Source: Ligilactobacillus sp. WC1T17 (GTDB lineage Bacteria; Bacillota; Bacilli; Lactobacillales; Lactobacillaceae). From it: a stretch of DNA of 54,773 nt. The first letter of the stretch is position 1. Every line of letters starts with the position of its first letter. The notes beneath the pieces were generated by a model, which was not told the DNA's origin, made no database searches, and saw only the letters and a list, made by a program, of their open reading frames with translations. Location: positions 1 through 54,773 of the forward strand of contig FOCC01000011.1 of NCBI GenBank assembly GCA_900110005.1. Reading direction: 5' to 3'. Shown here one piece after another: positions 41,595 to 50,311 of this stretch. Position numbers and translations under genes: made by a program.

Positions 41595-41783
41595 ATGCTT
41601 AGCAAAAGAAATTATTTAGAATTAGTTGCACTATTTGTGGTGCTTGTCCTGGCAGCATTTAAAATTCCTTTGTTTAAATGGCTGTTTGCTTATGACGGTT
41701 TTATTGGCTATACTTTTTTGAATTTGCTGATTATTGTGATGCTGATTGACATTGTAACGATGATTTATTGGAGACAAGATTAG
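41595..41783 (+). CDS. Small membrane protein, two segments
   Basis: This 62-residue hydrophobic protein has two predicted membrane segments (about 8-30 and 36-58) and a charged C-terminus. A -10 (TATAAT near 41546) and a weak GGAAG ribosome binding site precede it. I recognise no family. It lies 54 nt upstream of another membrane protein gene. Confidence 0.55.
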   Translation: MLSKRNYLELVALFVVLVLAAFKIPLFKWLFAYDGFIGYTFLNLLIIVMLIDIVTMIYWRQD

Positions 41784-41837
41784 CTTTTAATTTTCCTATG
41801 TGATAAGATAACATTCGGATTGCATAGGAGAAGAGAA

Positions 41838-42659
41838 TTGAAAAGTAAAGCGAAATTTTATATGATCTTTTGGCTGGCAGGGTTGATATTTAATTTGCTG
41901 CTGGCGGCTGATACGCTAAGCAGTACTTTTTTAGTGACGAAATTACCACTAGCTAAGTCGCCTTTAACGGTCAATAAGGTGCTGATTAAAGGGCTGGATA
42001 ATGCTATCGTTGAGGTGGCGCAATTCAGTAATCTGAAATTGTCTTTGACACAAGAATTAACGCTGACAACCGGGCAAGTGGATCATTTGTATCATCATGC
42101 TGCCCAAAAATTTACGCATAATTCTTCACGGCTTTTTTCCAGTCAGGAATTATATCAAATGTTAAACAGCAATATCTTAAAGCATAGTTCAGCCGCTGAT
42201 AAAAGTTATTGGAAAAAGCATCGCGCAGCTTTTAAAAAGAATCTTAAAATTTATTTAGCTGTCAGACAGCAGAAAACACGGGTTCAAGCTAATTATGCCT
42301 GGTATCAAAAGACCGTTTGGCTGGCTAAAATTGTTTTTCCTTTAAGTCTTTGTTTGCTGGTGGCGACTTTAATAGCTTGCCTAATTAAAGAACCAAAGCT
42401 TGATTACCTTTGTACAGTTGGCTGTGCGCTTTTGTTAGCTGGAATCGGGATTTTAATATCGGCGCTTTTTTGGTCTTATCGGTTTAATAACTATATTCCT
42501 ACTAATTTAGATTTAGCCAATAGCGCCTTTTATATGTATGTGATTTTGATAATTCAAACAAAGTGGCTTTTAGCTGTTGGTTTATTGGTACCAGCAATGA
42601 TTTGTTTAATTATTGATTATTTGTCGGATGATTTAACTAAAATTGAATTTAAATTTTAA
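41838..42659 (+). CDS. Membrane protein of unknown function
   Basis: This 273-residue protein has one N-terminal membrane segment (about 9-28), an extracellular helical region of ~120 residues rich in Lys, His and Gln, and three C-terminal segments. I chose TTG at 41838 because AGGAGAAGAG lies just upstream; a TTG at 41820 precedes that site. The layout resembles DUF1461-type proteins, but I am unsure. Nothing catalytic is visible. Confidence 0.55.
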   Translation: MKSKAKFYMIFWLAGLIFNLLLAADTLSSTFLVTKLPLAKSPLTVNKVLIKGLDNAIVEVAQFSNLKLSLTQELTLTTGQVDHLYHHAAQKFTHNSSRLFSSQELYQMLNSNILKHSSAADKSYWKKHRAAFKKNLKIYLAVRQQKTRVQANYAWYQKTVWLAKIVFPLSLCLLVATLIACLIKEPKLDYLCTVGCALLLAGIGILISALFWSYRFNNYIPTNLDLANSAFYMYVILIIQTKWLLAVGLLVPAMICLIIDYLSDDLTKIEFKF

Positions 42660-42660
42660 A

Positions 42661-42686
42661 ACAGGCGGCGTAGGTCGCCTTTTTTA
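42661..42686 (+). terminator. Weak terminator
   Basis: A short GGCG/CGCC stem is followed by six T, between the unknown membrane protein gene and the pseudouridine synthase gene. Confidence 0.45.
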
Positions 42687-42697
42687 GAGGTTGAAGA

Positions 42698-43582
42698 ATG
42701 GAATTTATTTTTGAAAATACTGGCCAAATATCCCTAACCATTAAGCAGCTTTTGAAGCAAAATGGTGTCAGCAAGCGGATGCTGGCCAAACTTAAGCATG
42801 GACAAGGACAGGTTTTAAAAAAGCAAAAACCAAGGTCTTTGTCATTTAAGGTTCAGCCAGGCGAAACAATTACATTTGTTTTGCCAAAAGAAGCAGCGGA
42901 TCCCAGAATTGAAACCAGTTTTGAGCCTATCAGTGTTGTTTATGAAGATCAAAACTGGCTTCTGGTGAATAAACCAGCCGGCGTATCCAGTGTCCCTGGT
43001 CCGACTAACCAAACCGATACGATGGTGAACCGGGTTAAGGGTTATTTAGTATCCAGTCAAGCGGAAAATCTGGTTATCCATGTGGTTTCAAGACTGGACC
43101 GCTTCACAAGCGGACTGATGCTGTTTGCTAAGCACAGTTTTGCGCAGGGCATGGTTGACCAGCTGCAATTGGATAAAAAATATTTAGCCGTTATTTCAGG
43201 GCATTTGAAGCAGGATAAGGGTGTTATCGATTTGCCTTTAAAACAAGAAGAAGGGGCTTTTAGACGGTTGGTTGATCCAACCGGTCAAAAAGCGGTGACC
43301 TGTTATGAAGTAAAAGAAAGATATCACGAGGCTTCTTTAGTTGAGTGCACCTTAAAAACGGGGCGGACTCATCAGATTAGAGCGCATTTTGCAGCTTTAA
43401 ACCACCCGCTTGTGTCAGATAGTTTATATGGCGGACCCCTGGAAGAAGCCTGCCCTAGACAGGCCCTGCATGCTTACTATTTAAGCTTCAATGATCCTTT
43501 TTCAAAAAAGCAGTTGACTTTTAATGCGGAGCTGCCGGATGATTTGGAAGCTCTTTTGGCAAAATTAGCACAAAAGACGTAA
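42698..43582 (+). CDS. RluA-family pseudouridine synthase
   Basis: This 294-residue enzyme isomerises uridines in rRNA or tRNA. It has an N-terminal S4-like region (TIKQLLKQNGVSKRMLAKL), the catalytic segment VVSRLDRFTSGLMLFAKH with the active Asp near residue 133, and RTHQIRAHFA near 226. Several RluA paralogues are usual in lactobacilli, so the exact RNA target is not assignable. Start follows a GAGGTTGAAG stretch. Confidence 0.92.
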   Translation: MEFIFENTGQISLTIKQLLKQNGVSKRMLAKLKHGQGQVLKKQKPRSLSFKVQPGETITFVLPKEAADPRIETSFEPISVVYEDQNWLLVNKPAGVSSVPGPTNQTDTMVNRVKGYLVSSQAENLVIHVVSRLDRFTSGLMLFAKHSFAQGMVDQLQLDKKYLAVISGHLKQDKGVIDLPLKQEEGAFRRLVDPTGQKAVTCYEVKERYHEASLVECTLKTGRTHQIRAHFAALNHPLVSDSLYGGPLEEACPRQALHAYYLSFNDPFSKKQLTFNAELPDDLEALLAKLAQKT

Positions 43583-43651
43583 AATTAGGCTAACTGGTAA
43601 GATTTTTTTGGTATAATCAAGTTAAGCTAAAAATAGTTTGAGGTGAAAGGT

Positions 43652-44299
43652 ATGACACCAAAGAAAGAAGATTATTTAAAAATCATCTTTGAATTGGGTG
43701 GGCGTAAGAAAAAAGTTTCAAATAAACAAATTGCACTTAGTTTAAATGTGGCGGCAGGATCGGTTACTGAAATGGTGGCTAAGCTGGTTAAGGAAGGCTT
43801 GGTAGATCATACGCCTTATGCAGGAATTTCATTGACTGCGCAAGGAACCAAGGTGGCTGAAGCTTTAGTACGCCGTCATCGCCTATGGGAAACATTTTTG
43901 GTTGATAAGTTGAAATACAAGCTGCCCGATGTGCATGATGATGCCGAAGTTTTAGAGCATGTTACCAGTGATAATCTGATGGATCATTTAGAAGTTTTTT
44001 TGGGTCATCCGGAACACTGCCCTCATGGCGGAATTATTCCTGATTTATCAGGGACTTATCGCGAAGAAAGTTATTTGATTTTAGCAGATGTGCCTGAAGG
44101 ACAAGAAGTTATCGTGGATCGTTTTATTGATAACCATGAATTGCTGACTTATTTGGATGATATTCACATTAAATTAGGCGACAAATTGATTGTAGGTGAA
44201 CATGCGCCTTTCGAAGGGCCGATTGCATTAACTTACAGTGATAGCGGTGAAAAAACCAGCATTGGCTACAAGGCAGCACATTATATTTTCGTTAAATAA
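43652..44299 (+). CDS. DtxR/MntR-family metal-dependent regulator
   Basis: This 215-residue regulator has an N-terminal winged helix (NKQIALSLNVAAGSVTEMVAKLVKEGLV), a metal-binding dimerisation domain (RRHRLWETFLVDKLKY and EVLEHVTSDNLMDHLE) and a C-terminal SH3-like FeoA domain. The HPEHCPHGG segment supplies ligand residues. It probably represses manganese or iron uptake. I chose the ATG at 43652, since GAGGTGAAAGG precedes it. No metal transporter adjoins. Confidence 0.88.
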   Translation: MTPKKEDYLKIIFELGGRKKKVSNKQIALSLNVAAGSVTEMVAKLVKEGLVDHTPYAGISLTAQGTKVAEALVRRHRLWETFLVDKLKYKLPDVHDDAEVLEHVTSDNLMDHLEVFLGHPEHCPHGGIIPDLSGTYREESYLILADVPEGQEVIVDRFIDNHELLTYLDDIHIKLGDKLIVGEHAPFEGPIALTYSDSGEKTSIGYKAAHYIFVK

Positions 44300-44332
44300 G
44301 CTAATCAGCTATTATAAAAACTTTAAATGTGT

Positions 44333-44447
44333 TATAATGATTTAGTATTTTTGATTGGTTAGTTTGGGTATCGTTTCATCAACATCTCCATGCGCCGGCA
44401 GAATTACAATATTTTTGCCCTCAAAAGGGCGCAGGAGGAATTTCAAT
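44333..44447 (+). promoter_or_regulatory. Cold shock gene promoter and structured leader
   Basis: The -10 TATAAT lies at 44333-44338. The leader of ~100 nt contains GCCCT/AGGGC (44417-44430) just before the ribosome binding site AGGAGG (44433-44438). An alternative pairing joins CTCC-A-TGCGCC (44386-44396) to GGCGCAGGAG (44428-44437), covering the ribosome binding site. The two foldings exclude each other. Confidence 0.5.
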
Positions 44448-44648
44448 ATGGAACAAGGTACAGTTAAATGGTTTAATTCAGAAAAAGGTTACGGCTTCAT
44501 TACTCGTGAAAACGGCAACGATGTTTTCGTACACTTTTCTGCAATTCAAGGTGAAGGCTACAAGACTTTAGAAGAAGGCCAACACGTAACATTTGATGTT
44601 GAAGAAAGCGAACGCGGCTTGCAAGCTGCTAACGTGGTTAAGGACTAA
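44448..44648 (+). CDS. Cold shock protein (CspA family)
   Basis: This 66-residue OB-fold RNA chaperone has RNP1 (KGYGFIT) and RNP2 (VFVHFSA) motifs and standard length. The start at 44448 has AGGAGG at 9-nt spacing; an upstream in-frame ATG would add 31 unlike residues. It melts mRNA structure in the cold. The structured leader may adjust translation to temperature. Confidence 0.95.
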   Translation: MEQGTVKWFNSEKGYGFITRENGNDVFVHFSAIQGEGYKTLEEGQHVTFDVEESERGLQAANVVKD

Positions 44649-44670
44649 AAAGTTTTTAACTTAACTATTA

Positions 44671-44700
44671 AAGCTAAGGGTAAAGCCCTTAGCTTTTTTT
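44671..44700 (+). terminator. Terminator of the cold shock gene
   Basis: AAAGCTAAGGG/CCCTTAGCTTT around TAAAG is followed by a T-run. Confidence 0.88.
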
Positions 44701-44758
44701 GTGCTTTACTTTCGTTTTTTTCTTTGTCATAATCGGTAAGAAAGGGCAGGTAAGGCAA

Positions 44759-45508
44759 ATGGATGTAGAGCATGATGAATTAGCAATGGAAGTCATTTTA
44801 AATGCCGGCAGATTGATGATTGAAAGTGGCTCTGATATGGCTCGGGTAGATGATACCATGTATCGGATTGCACGCAACGCCGGCATTGTTGAGCCGCGCA
44901 TTTTTGAAACAACGACGGGAATTATGATGACGGCGCCTAAAACCAAATTAACACGGATTGAGCCGATTAATAAGCGCAGTATTGATCTGGAATTAGTCTC
45001 GCGGGTCAACCAAATGTCGCGTGATTTTCAAGCTGGGAATATTTCTTTAGAAGAGATGCGGGATAAACTGGTGATTTTGAGTCAAACGGCGCCCACCTTT
45101 AAAATTTCTTGGCAGGTCTTTGCGGCGGCCGCAGTAAGTGCGACGCTGATGGTGATGTATGGTGGCAAATGGATTGATTTTTTACCGGCATTTATTATCG
45201 GCGGAATCAGCTATTATATTTATTGGTATATCAATACTAAGTTTCGGGTTAAATTTGTGAGTGAATTTTTAGCGGCGGTATCAATTGGCCTGATGTCGGC
45301 TTTAGCGACGCATTATCATTTAGCCAGTGATATGAGTATGGTAGCAATTGGGGCTATCATGCCTTTGGTGCCGGGGGTGCCGTTGACTAATGCAGTGCGT
45401 GATGTTTTAGCCGGTCATTTGCTAAGTGGAATTGCTAGAGGAACCGAAGCTTTGATTTCAGCGTGTGCGATTGGCTTTGGGATTGCTGTCGTACTGCGCT
45501 TTTTATGA
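44759..45508 (+). CDS. Threonine/serine exporter ThrE, N-terminal component
   Basis: This 249-residue protein has a cytoplasmic N-terminal region with AGRLMIESGSDMARVDDTMYRIA and about five membrane segments, including PLVPGVPLTNAVRD. It corresponds to the DUF1212 half of ThrE, which exports threonine and serine. I chose the ATG at 44759 after AGGTAAGG; the longer reading runs through the promoter region. The second half is encoded 9 nt downstream. Confidence 0.88.
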   Translation: MDVEHDELAMEVILNAGRLMIESGSDMARVDDTMYRIARNAGIVEPRIFETTTGIMMTAPKTKLTRIEPINKRSIDLELVSRVNQMSRDFQAGNISLEEMRDKLVILSQTAPTFKISWQVFAAAAVSATLMVMYGGKWIDFLPAFIIGGISYYIYWYINTKFRVKFVSEFLAAVSIGLMSALATHYHLASDMSMVAIGAIMPLVPGVPLTNAVRDVLAGHLLSGIARGTEALISACAIGFGIAVVLRFL

Positions 45509-45517
45509 GGTGAGATT

Positions 45518-45958
45518 TTGGAATGGTTAATGCAGCTTAGTTTCAGCTTTTTAGCGACGGTCGGATTTGGAATTATCATAAATATCCCCAGAAAAGGGCT
45601 TATCCCTTGCGGATTAGTGGGGACTTTGGGATGGGCTGTTTATTTGTTAGTTAAAGATTATGGACACAGTATGGTTTTGGCTAACTTACTGGCAGCTTTT
45701 GTGATTGGTATTTCGGCGATGTTTTGTGCGCGGATGATGAAAATGCCGATGATTTTATTTAATATTCCCAGTTTAGTACCTTTGGTTCCTGGAGGCCAGT
45801 CATACAATGCGGTGCGTTCATTTGCCTTTGGAATGAACGATCAAGCCCTAGATTATTTAGTTCAAGCCGGGATGATTGCCGGTGCGATTGCCGTCGGCTT
45901 TTTTTTAGCGGAATTTGTCTCGCAAGTTTATTTTAAAGTTATAAGTGCAAAAAAATAG
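45518..45958 (+). CDS. Threonine/serine exporter ThrE, C-terminal component
   Basis: This 146-residue protein with about five membrane segments has the PSLVPLVPGGQSYNAVRS segment of the DUF3815 half of ThrE. Start is TTG after GAGGTGAG. The split ThrE arrangement is the normal Firmicutes form, not a frameshift: the second gene has its own ribosome binding site and full domain length. Confidence 0.87.
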   Translation: MEWLMQLSFSFLATVGFGIIINIPRKGLIPCGLVGTLGWAVYLLVKDYGHSMVLANLLAAFVIGISAMFCARMMKMPMILFNIPSLVPLVPGGQSYNAVRSFAFGMNDQALDYLVQAGMIAGAIAVGFFLAEFVSQVYFKVISAKK

Positions 45959-45985
45959 ACGGTGCAGTCACCGTCTATTTTTTTA
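45955..45985. terminator. Bidirectional terminator
   Basis: AATAGACGGTG/CACCGTCTATT around CAGT lies between the convergent thrE pair and the LCP gene. Confidence 0.85.
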
Positions 45986-45989
45986 TTAA

Positions 45990-47165
45990 TTAGTAGTTAT
46001 TTTGATTGTTATAATCAGACGTTGTATTGGAGTCATACCCATTAGTATCAGTTGAATAGTCGTTAGTCGTTGTGTATGAATAGCTGCTATCGTAATCACT
46101 GTCGCTTGCGTCGTCGTCATCATTGAAGAGGCCGGTTGAACCGGTTGTAGCTTTTTTCAAACCCAAAGCCTTGCGCAAAAGGTTGGTAATGCGTTGTTTT
46201 TCGGTAGTGGTTGGAACTTCAAATGATTGGCCGTCAACCATCGTCGATTGACCGGCTAAGTGGTCAGTGACCATATTGTGGGTTGCAACCCGGTATTTGC
46301 TGCCAACGACCAGCAAGTCGTTGAAGCTTAGGTCAGTCACCATTTGGTTGGAAACGGTTGACAAAAACTTTTGACTGATTAATGAGGTCAACTGGCTGCT
46401 TTTGAAGGCTAATTTGGTTAAAACTTGTCGTTGACGAGTTTGGCGGCCGTAATCGCCAAGTGGGTCGTCATGCCGCATTCGGACATAGGCTAAAGCGCGA
46501 GCACCATTCATATGTGTTTTTTGACCTTTGACGAATGACTGATTGTCATAGGTAAAAGTTAGTTCAGGGGTAACATCGATGCCGCCCACAGAATCGATTA
46601 GCTTTTCCAAACCACCCATATTGATGGTAGCGTAAAAATCAATTGGCACATTGAGATATTTTTGCACCGTTTTGACCGCTGTACCAGATCCGCCGTAGAA
46701 ATAGGCTGAGTTCAGCTTTGAAGGCGTCATGGATTCATAACCTGGGATCGTAACCTTGGTATCACGTGGCAAACTGACGACGGTCATGGTTTTCTTTTGG
46801 GGGTTGAGCACGGCAATCATCATGGTGTCAGTTCTGCCTTTGAAGTTACGTCCTAAAGCCCCGGTATCAGTCCCCATCAATAAGACGGAGATGGGACGGC
46901 CTTTTTTTAAGGCTGAAGCAACATTCCGTGCTTTTTGGATGTTAGATGATTGAAAAATAGAATCAGCTGCTTTTTTAGCGCTCATAATTTTTGCATAAGC
47001 AAAGCGACCGCCGACAACAGCTAAAATGACGGCCACTAGCAAAGCCCAAAAGAAGCAGCCTCGTCGTTTTTGCTTTTTCTTTTTAGCATACCGGTGTGGT
47101 CGTTGATTTACACTTTGCCGTGGGCGTTGCAGCCGTCGGTTGTGGTCATATGATCTTTGTGGCAT
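45990..47165 (-). CDS. LytR-CpsA-Psr family cell wall polymer transferase
   Basis: This 391-residue protein attaches teichoic acids or capsule to peptidoglycan outside the membrane. It has a basic N-terminal tail (about 1-37), one membrane segment (about 38-58), then the LCP core: MGTDTGALGRNFKGRTDTMM, VSLPRDTKV and YVRMRHDDPLGDYGRQTRQ. A Ser/Asp/Tyr/Asn-rich low-complexity tail of ~50 residues ends it. Start follows AAGGAGG. Confidence 0.92.
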   Translation of the reverse strand: MPQRSYDHNRRLQRPRQSVNQRPHRYAKKKKQKRRGCFFWALLVAVILAVVGGRFAYAKIMSAKKAADSIFQSSNIQKARNVASALKKGRPISVLLMGTDTGALGRNFKGRTDTMMIAVLNPQKKTMTVVSLPRDTKVTIPGYESMTPSKLNSAYFYGGSGTAVKTVQKYLNVPIDFYATINMGGLEKLIDSVGGIDVTPELTFTYDNQSFVKGQKTHMNGARALAYVRMRHDDPLGDYGRQTRQRQVLTKLAFKSSQLTSLISQKFLSTVSNQMVTDLSFNDLLVVGSKYRVATHNMVTDHLAGQSTMVDGQSFEVPTTTEKQRITNLLRKALGLKKATTGSTGLFNDDDDASDSDYDSSYSYTTTNDYSTDTNGYDSNTTSDYNNQNNY

Positions 47166-47177
47166 GACTTTTCCTCC

Positions 47178-47549
47178 TTACCTATGACCTATGATAAAAC
47201 TGATAATCAAAATAAGTAAGACGAAAGTGGTAATTTTTGCGTAAAGCAGGTCGTTTTCCTTGATAAAGGCATAAATGGAGACCACGACCCGCAAGACGGG
47301 AGTCAAAATAAGCAAGTAGATACCGGCCATCATCCAGGCATAGGCTTTAAGCTGGCCGACTCCTGTGATAATGGCAGCTAAGGTTGTGGGAAAAGTTTGC
47401 CCAGGATAGCCGCTTGTTTGATGAACTAAAAATAAAATAAAGCCGCAAATCATCACGCCGGCTGCTAAGAGTACACCAATCCGCATAATTTTGCCGATAA
47501 CGACTTCGACGGCCATCATTTCTTCCCGTGTCGTTTCTTTCTTATTCAT
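47178..47549 (-). CDS. DUF1634-family membrane protein
   Basis: This 123-residue protein has three predicted membrane segments. Its start overlaps the stop of the upstream TauE gene (TAATG), so the two are coupled. DUF1634 genes usually accompany TauE-type permeases, and a role as accessory subunit is likely but unproven. Confidence 0.85.
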   Translation of the reverse strand: MNKKETTREEMMAVEVVIGKIMRIGVLLAAGVMICGFILFLVHQTSGYPGQTFPTTLAAIITGVGQLKAYAWMMAGIYLLILTPVLRVVVSIYAFIKENDLLYAKITTFVLLILIISFIIGHR

Positions 47550-48394
47550 TAGATTGTCACCCCAAATCCTTTCAAAATCATCTGTAAGCCCAAATAAAGC
47601 AGGATAGGAATAAAGACTGCTCTAATAACTTTGGATGGCAGAATCTGCATAATGCGGCTGCCGATGGTAGCCCCGCCAATGATACCAAGGGCTAAAGGAA
47701 CGGCAATTTCAGGCCTGATGGAGCCATTGAAGAAATAAACGGTGGCACTGGCTGCTGCCGTAACACCCATCATCAAATTACTGGTAGCGCTGGAAGGTTT
47801 GAGCGGCATTTTCATAGCACCGTCCATAGCCATCACCTTGAAAGCTCCCGAGCCAATCCCGAGCATGCCGGAGGCTAACCCTGCGCCAAACATAATTAAA
47901 GAACCTAAAGGTACATTTTCCACTTGGTAGTCGATTTGTTGGTGCAAATTTTTGTCATAGTAAGAGCTGTTTAGCCGTAATTTTTGGGCCAAATGGTCGG
48001 GTTCCACCCGTTTGAGAACTTCTTGTCCGCGGCACAATTTACGGTACATATTCCAGCTTGAGAAAATCAAAAGAGAGCCAAATAAGATGTAAAGAATCAT
48101 TGGATCAAATAAACCGGTTAATAAAGCACCGATAATGGCGCCAATGGTTGTGAAAATTTCCAAAAACATGGCTACTCTGAGATTTAAAACGTCGTCACGC
48201 AAAAAGGCAATGGTTGAGCCTGAACTGGTGGCGATAACGGCGATGATACTGGCTCCGATGGCGTATTTGATATCTAAACCTAAAGCCAAAGTAACAATGG
48301 GTGTGATAATCATCCCACCGCCGATGCCGAGGATAGCTCCCATGATACCGGCGAAAAGGCCGATAAGGAGCATAATAATTGCTGTATGAAGCAT
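47549..48394 (-). CDS. TauE/SafE-family anion permease
   Basis: This 281-residue protein with about eight membrane segments has the duplicated family motif (GAILGIGGGMIITPIV near residue 20 and GMLGIGSGAFKVMAM near 180). The family exports or imports sulfite, sulfoacetate or related organic anions. The substrate here is unknown. Start follows AAAGGA. It forms an operon with the DUF1634 gene. Confidence 0.88.
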   Translation of the reverse strand: MLHTAIIMLLIGLFAGIMGAILGIGGGMIITPIVTLALGLDIKYAIGASIIAVIATSSGSTIAFLRDDVLNLRVAMFLEIFTTIGAIIGALLTGLFDPMILYILFGSLLIFSSWNMYRKLCRGQEVLKRVEPDHLAQKLRLNSSYYDKNLHQQIDYQVENVPLGSLIMFGAGLASGMLGIGSGAFKVMAMDGAMKMPLKPSSATSNLMMGVTAAASATVYFFNGSIRPEIAVPLALGIIGGATIGSRIMQILPSKVIRAVFIPILLYLGLQMILKGFGVTI

Positions 48395-48540
48395 AAAAAG
48401 AATCCTTTCTAAATCAAAAAATACAAAATCTATTCTAGCAGATTAGGTAAATTTTTTTTTCAAAAATGGTGCAATTTCTTGCAAAAAAAATAAAAACTTA
48501 ATAAAGTAGGTATGAGTATATTAAGAATGGAGGGCCTAAA

Positions 48541-49350
48541 ATGTTTTATTGCCAAAGATGCGGGCGCCAGCTGGAAGCTAATGAATTGAGATGCCACTTT
48601 TGCGGTATTGTCCAAGAACGTGAGGGCACATCGATTGAAACCAAACCATGCAAGCAATGTAAAAAAGCTATTCCGGTCAATGCCAATTTTTGCCCTTACT
48701 GCGGGCTTGATCAAGCCACGCTTTTTTATGACGAAACTGTCAGCCAGCCAGAGCCGCAAGAGGATGACCCTGATAAATTACTAGAACAGATGCTCAATGA
48801 TGATACGTTGAAAAATATTGAAAAAATCGAAATTAATTCGCCCCAGGATTTGGAAAATTTCTTAATGAAAATTGAGGCTGAAACCAAAAAGATGCAGGCC
48901 GCAAATGCCAAAAAATATCATATTGGCAAAAATGAATCGGTTAAACCAGGATTGATCGTATCTACTAAACTGATGTTAAAAGATATGTTTAAAGTCAACA
49001 AACGCCTAGGGGCAGATGACTTTTTTTGGGGCTATTTAGGTATGTATGTCTTAACAATCATTTATAGTATAGGCTTGGGTGTTATTTTAAGTATTGTAAG
49101 TCAAATAAATTCTCATTTGGTCAGCTTGATTTTTGCTGTCGGCTTTTATGGCTGGATTATCTTTTTTGTTTTTGTAACGCTCACGGCGTTTATCAGACGA
49201 TTTCATGACAGCGAGCTGCCGGCTTGGCTGATTTGGCTGAGATTTATCCCTGGGTTTGGTGAATTTATCTGTTTGCTGCTGGCTTTGAAGTCACAAAAAA
49301 TTACCAGCGGCAAATATACTTTTAGGAGTAAAAAGAGGGACAAATTTTAA
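48541..49350 (+). CDS. Double zinc-ribbon protein with DUF805 membrane domain
   Basis: This 269-residue protein has two N-terminal zinc ribbons (CQRCG/CHFCG at about 4-21 and CKQCK/CPYCG at about 38-60). A charged helical linker follows (about 65-125). The DUF805-type membrane domain has three or four segments and the RRFHDSELPAW motif. Fusion of zinc ribbons to DUF805 is seen in other Firmicutes; the function is unknown. Start follows GGAGGG. Confidence 0.8.
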   Translation: MFYCQRCGRQLEANELRCHFCGIVQEREGTSIETKPCKQCKKAIPVNANFCPYCGLDQATLFYDETVSQPEPQEDDPDKLLEQMLNDDTLKNIEKIEINSPQDLENFLMKIEAETKKMQAANAKKYHIGKNESVKPGLIVSTKLMLKDMFKVNKRLGADDFFWGYLGMYVLTIIYSIGLGVILSIVSQINSHLVSLIFAVGFYGWIIFFVFVTLTAFIRRFHDSELPAWLIWLRFIPGFGEFICLLLALKSQKITSGKYTFRSKKRDKF

Positions 49351-49392
49351 AAAACGTTGATAGTATTTGCCCGGTTTTCCTTTTACAATATA

Positions 49393-49405
49393 GATATTAA
49401 ATATC
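49393..49405 (+). promoter_or_regulatory. Palindrome before the Rrf2 regulator gene
   Basis: GATAT-TAA-ATATC is a perfect inverted repeat 22 nt before the start codon. It is a candidate autoregulatory operator; the promoter hexamers around it are weak. Confidence 0.35.
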
Positions 49406-49427
49406 CATGGTGAAAGGCGGGATGAAG

Positions 49428-49967
49428 ATGCAATTGACAAAAGGATTTGAACAAGCAGCTTGTATTACGGCGCTTTTGGCGACCCAAGACCGCCGTATTC
49501 CCCTGGCTTCACATGTCATCCATACACGGGTCAGCGGATCGGCGACATATTTGAAAAAGATTATGCGCAAATTGGTGGTTGGTGGTGTAATCAAGTCAGC
49601 CTCAGGCAATAGCGGCGGTTTTACTTTGGCGGATGATCCTAAAAAGATTACCGTTTTGCAGGTGGTACAAGCCGTTGAAGGCAATATTCACACTTATCCT
49701 AATAATGGTTTGCTGGAATTAGTTTTTAGCGATTTTAGGCCTTTAGCCAATGAAGGCAGCAGCGCCATCAATAAAGTTTTTGAGCAGGCGGATTTGGCGT
49801 GGGAAAAGGCCTTAAACAGGGTTACTCTCTATGATATTTTATGTCAAACGCTGGGGACAACAGATATTCCTTTGGTCGATTGGAACCAATTGCAGCTTTC
49901 CTATAGTGAACAAGCGGCCCTGTGGATGGAGAAGTTAAAGAACAATTTGGCCAATAACAAAAACTAA
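49428..49967 (+). CDS. Rrf2-family transcriptional regulator
   Basis: This 179-residue protein has the winged-helix start (FEQAACITALLATQ, then HTRVSGSATYLKKIMRKLVVGGVIKS) and GNSGGFTLADDPKKITVLQVVQAVEG. It lacks the three cysteines that bind iron-sulfur clusters in IscR and NsrR, so it belongs to the YwgB/Rrf2 group without a cluster. I chose the ATG at 49428 (GGCGGG upstream). Its ligand and targets are unknown. Confidence 0.85.
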   Translation: MQLTKGFEQAACITALLATQDRRIPLASHVIHTRVSGSATYLKKIMRKLVVGGVIKSASGNSGGFTLADDPKKITVLQVVQAVEGNIHTYPNNGLLELVFSDFRPLANEGSSAINKVFEQADLAWEKALNRVTLYDILCQTLGTTDIPLVDWNQLQLSYSEQAALWMEKLKNNLANNKN

Positions 49968-49972
49968 AATAC

Positions 49973-50001
49973 TTGCATTTTTTTAAGAAAGGGCTTAAGA
50001 T
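49973..50001 (+). promoter_or_regulatory. Promoter of the lysine riboswitch transcript
   Basis: TTGCAT (49973-49978) and TAAGAT (49996-50001) have 17-nt spacing, just before the riboswitch. Confidence 0.6.
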
Positions 50002-50011
50002 AGTCCATGTC

Positions 50012-50186
50012 GAAGAAGAGGTCGCGAATATTATCAGTAAGTCAGCTGAGCGGGTAAAGAAGCTTAGAAGCTGAGTGAAAGGGATATTTGCCGAAGCGCC
50101 GGTTAGCTTTACCTAGCCTGCGCTGGGACTTGGTTTAAGAGACCAAGGACTGTCGCTGCTTCATGGCAGCGGAGCGCTATCGAGAT
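50012..50186 (+). ncRNA. Lysine riboswitch (L box)
   Basis: The core shows the conserved L-box elements in order: AGAGGTCGCGA, AGTAAGTCAGCTGAG, the GTGAAAGGGATATTTGCCGA segment with its neighbour AGCG, and CGGAGCGCTATCGAGA closing the helix. It is followed by a strong terminator and a permease gene. In excess lysine the terminator forms and shuts off the permease. Confidence 0.93.
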
Positions 50187-50233
50187 ATATACTTTATTAT
50201 TACCAGAATGAAAGTATTTAGATAGAAAACGCA

Positions 50234-50267
50234 ACGCACAATTCTTCGTGAATTGTGCGTTTTTTTG
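50234..50267 (+). terminator. Riboswitch-controlled terminator
   Basis: ACGCACAATTC/GAATTGTGCGT around TTCGT is followed by a T-run, 45 nt before the permease start. Confidence 0.9.
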
Positions 50268-50311
50268 CTTGCATGACCTCCTCGTAAATTAATTTTTAGG
50301 AGGATTTTTTT

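Noticed and set aside
44759-45958. Frameshifted thrE
   Set aside because: The two halves have separate ribosome binding sites and full domain lengths. The split form is normal in Firmicutes.
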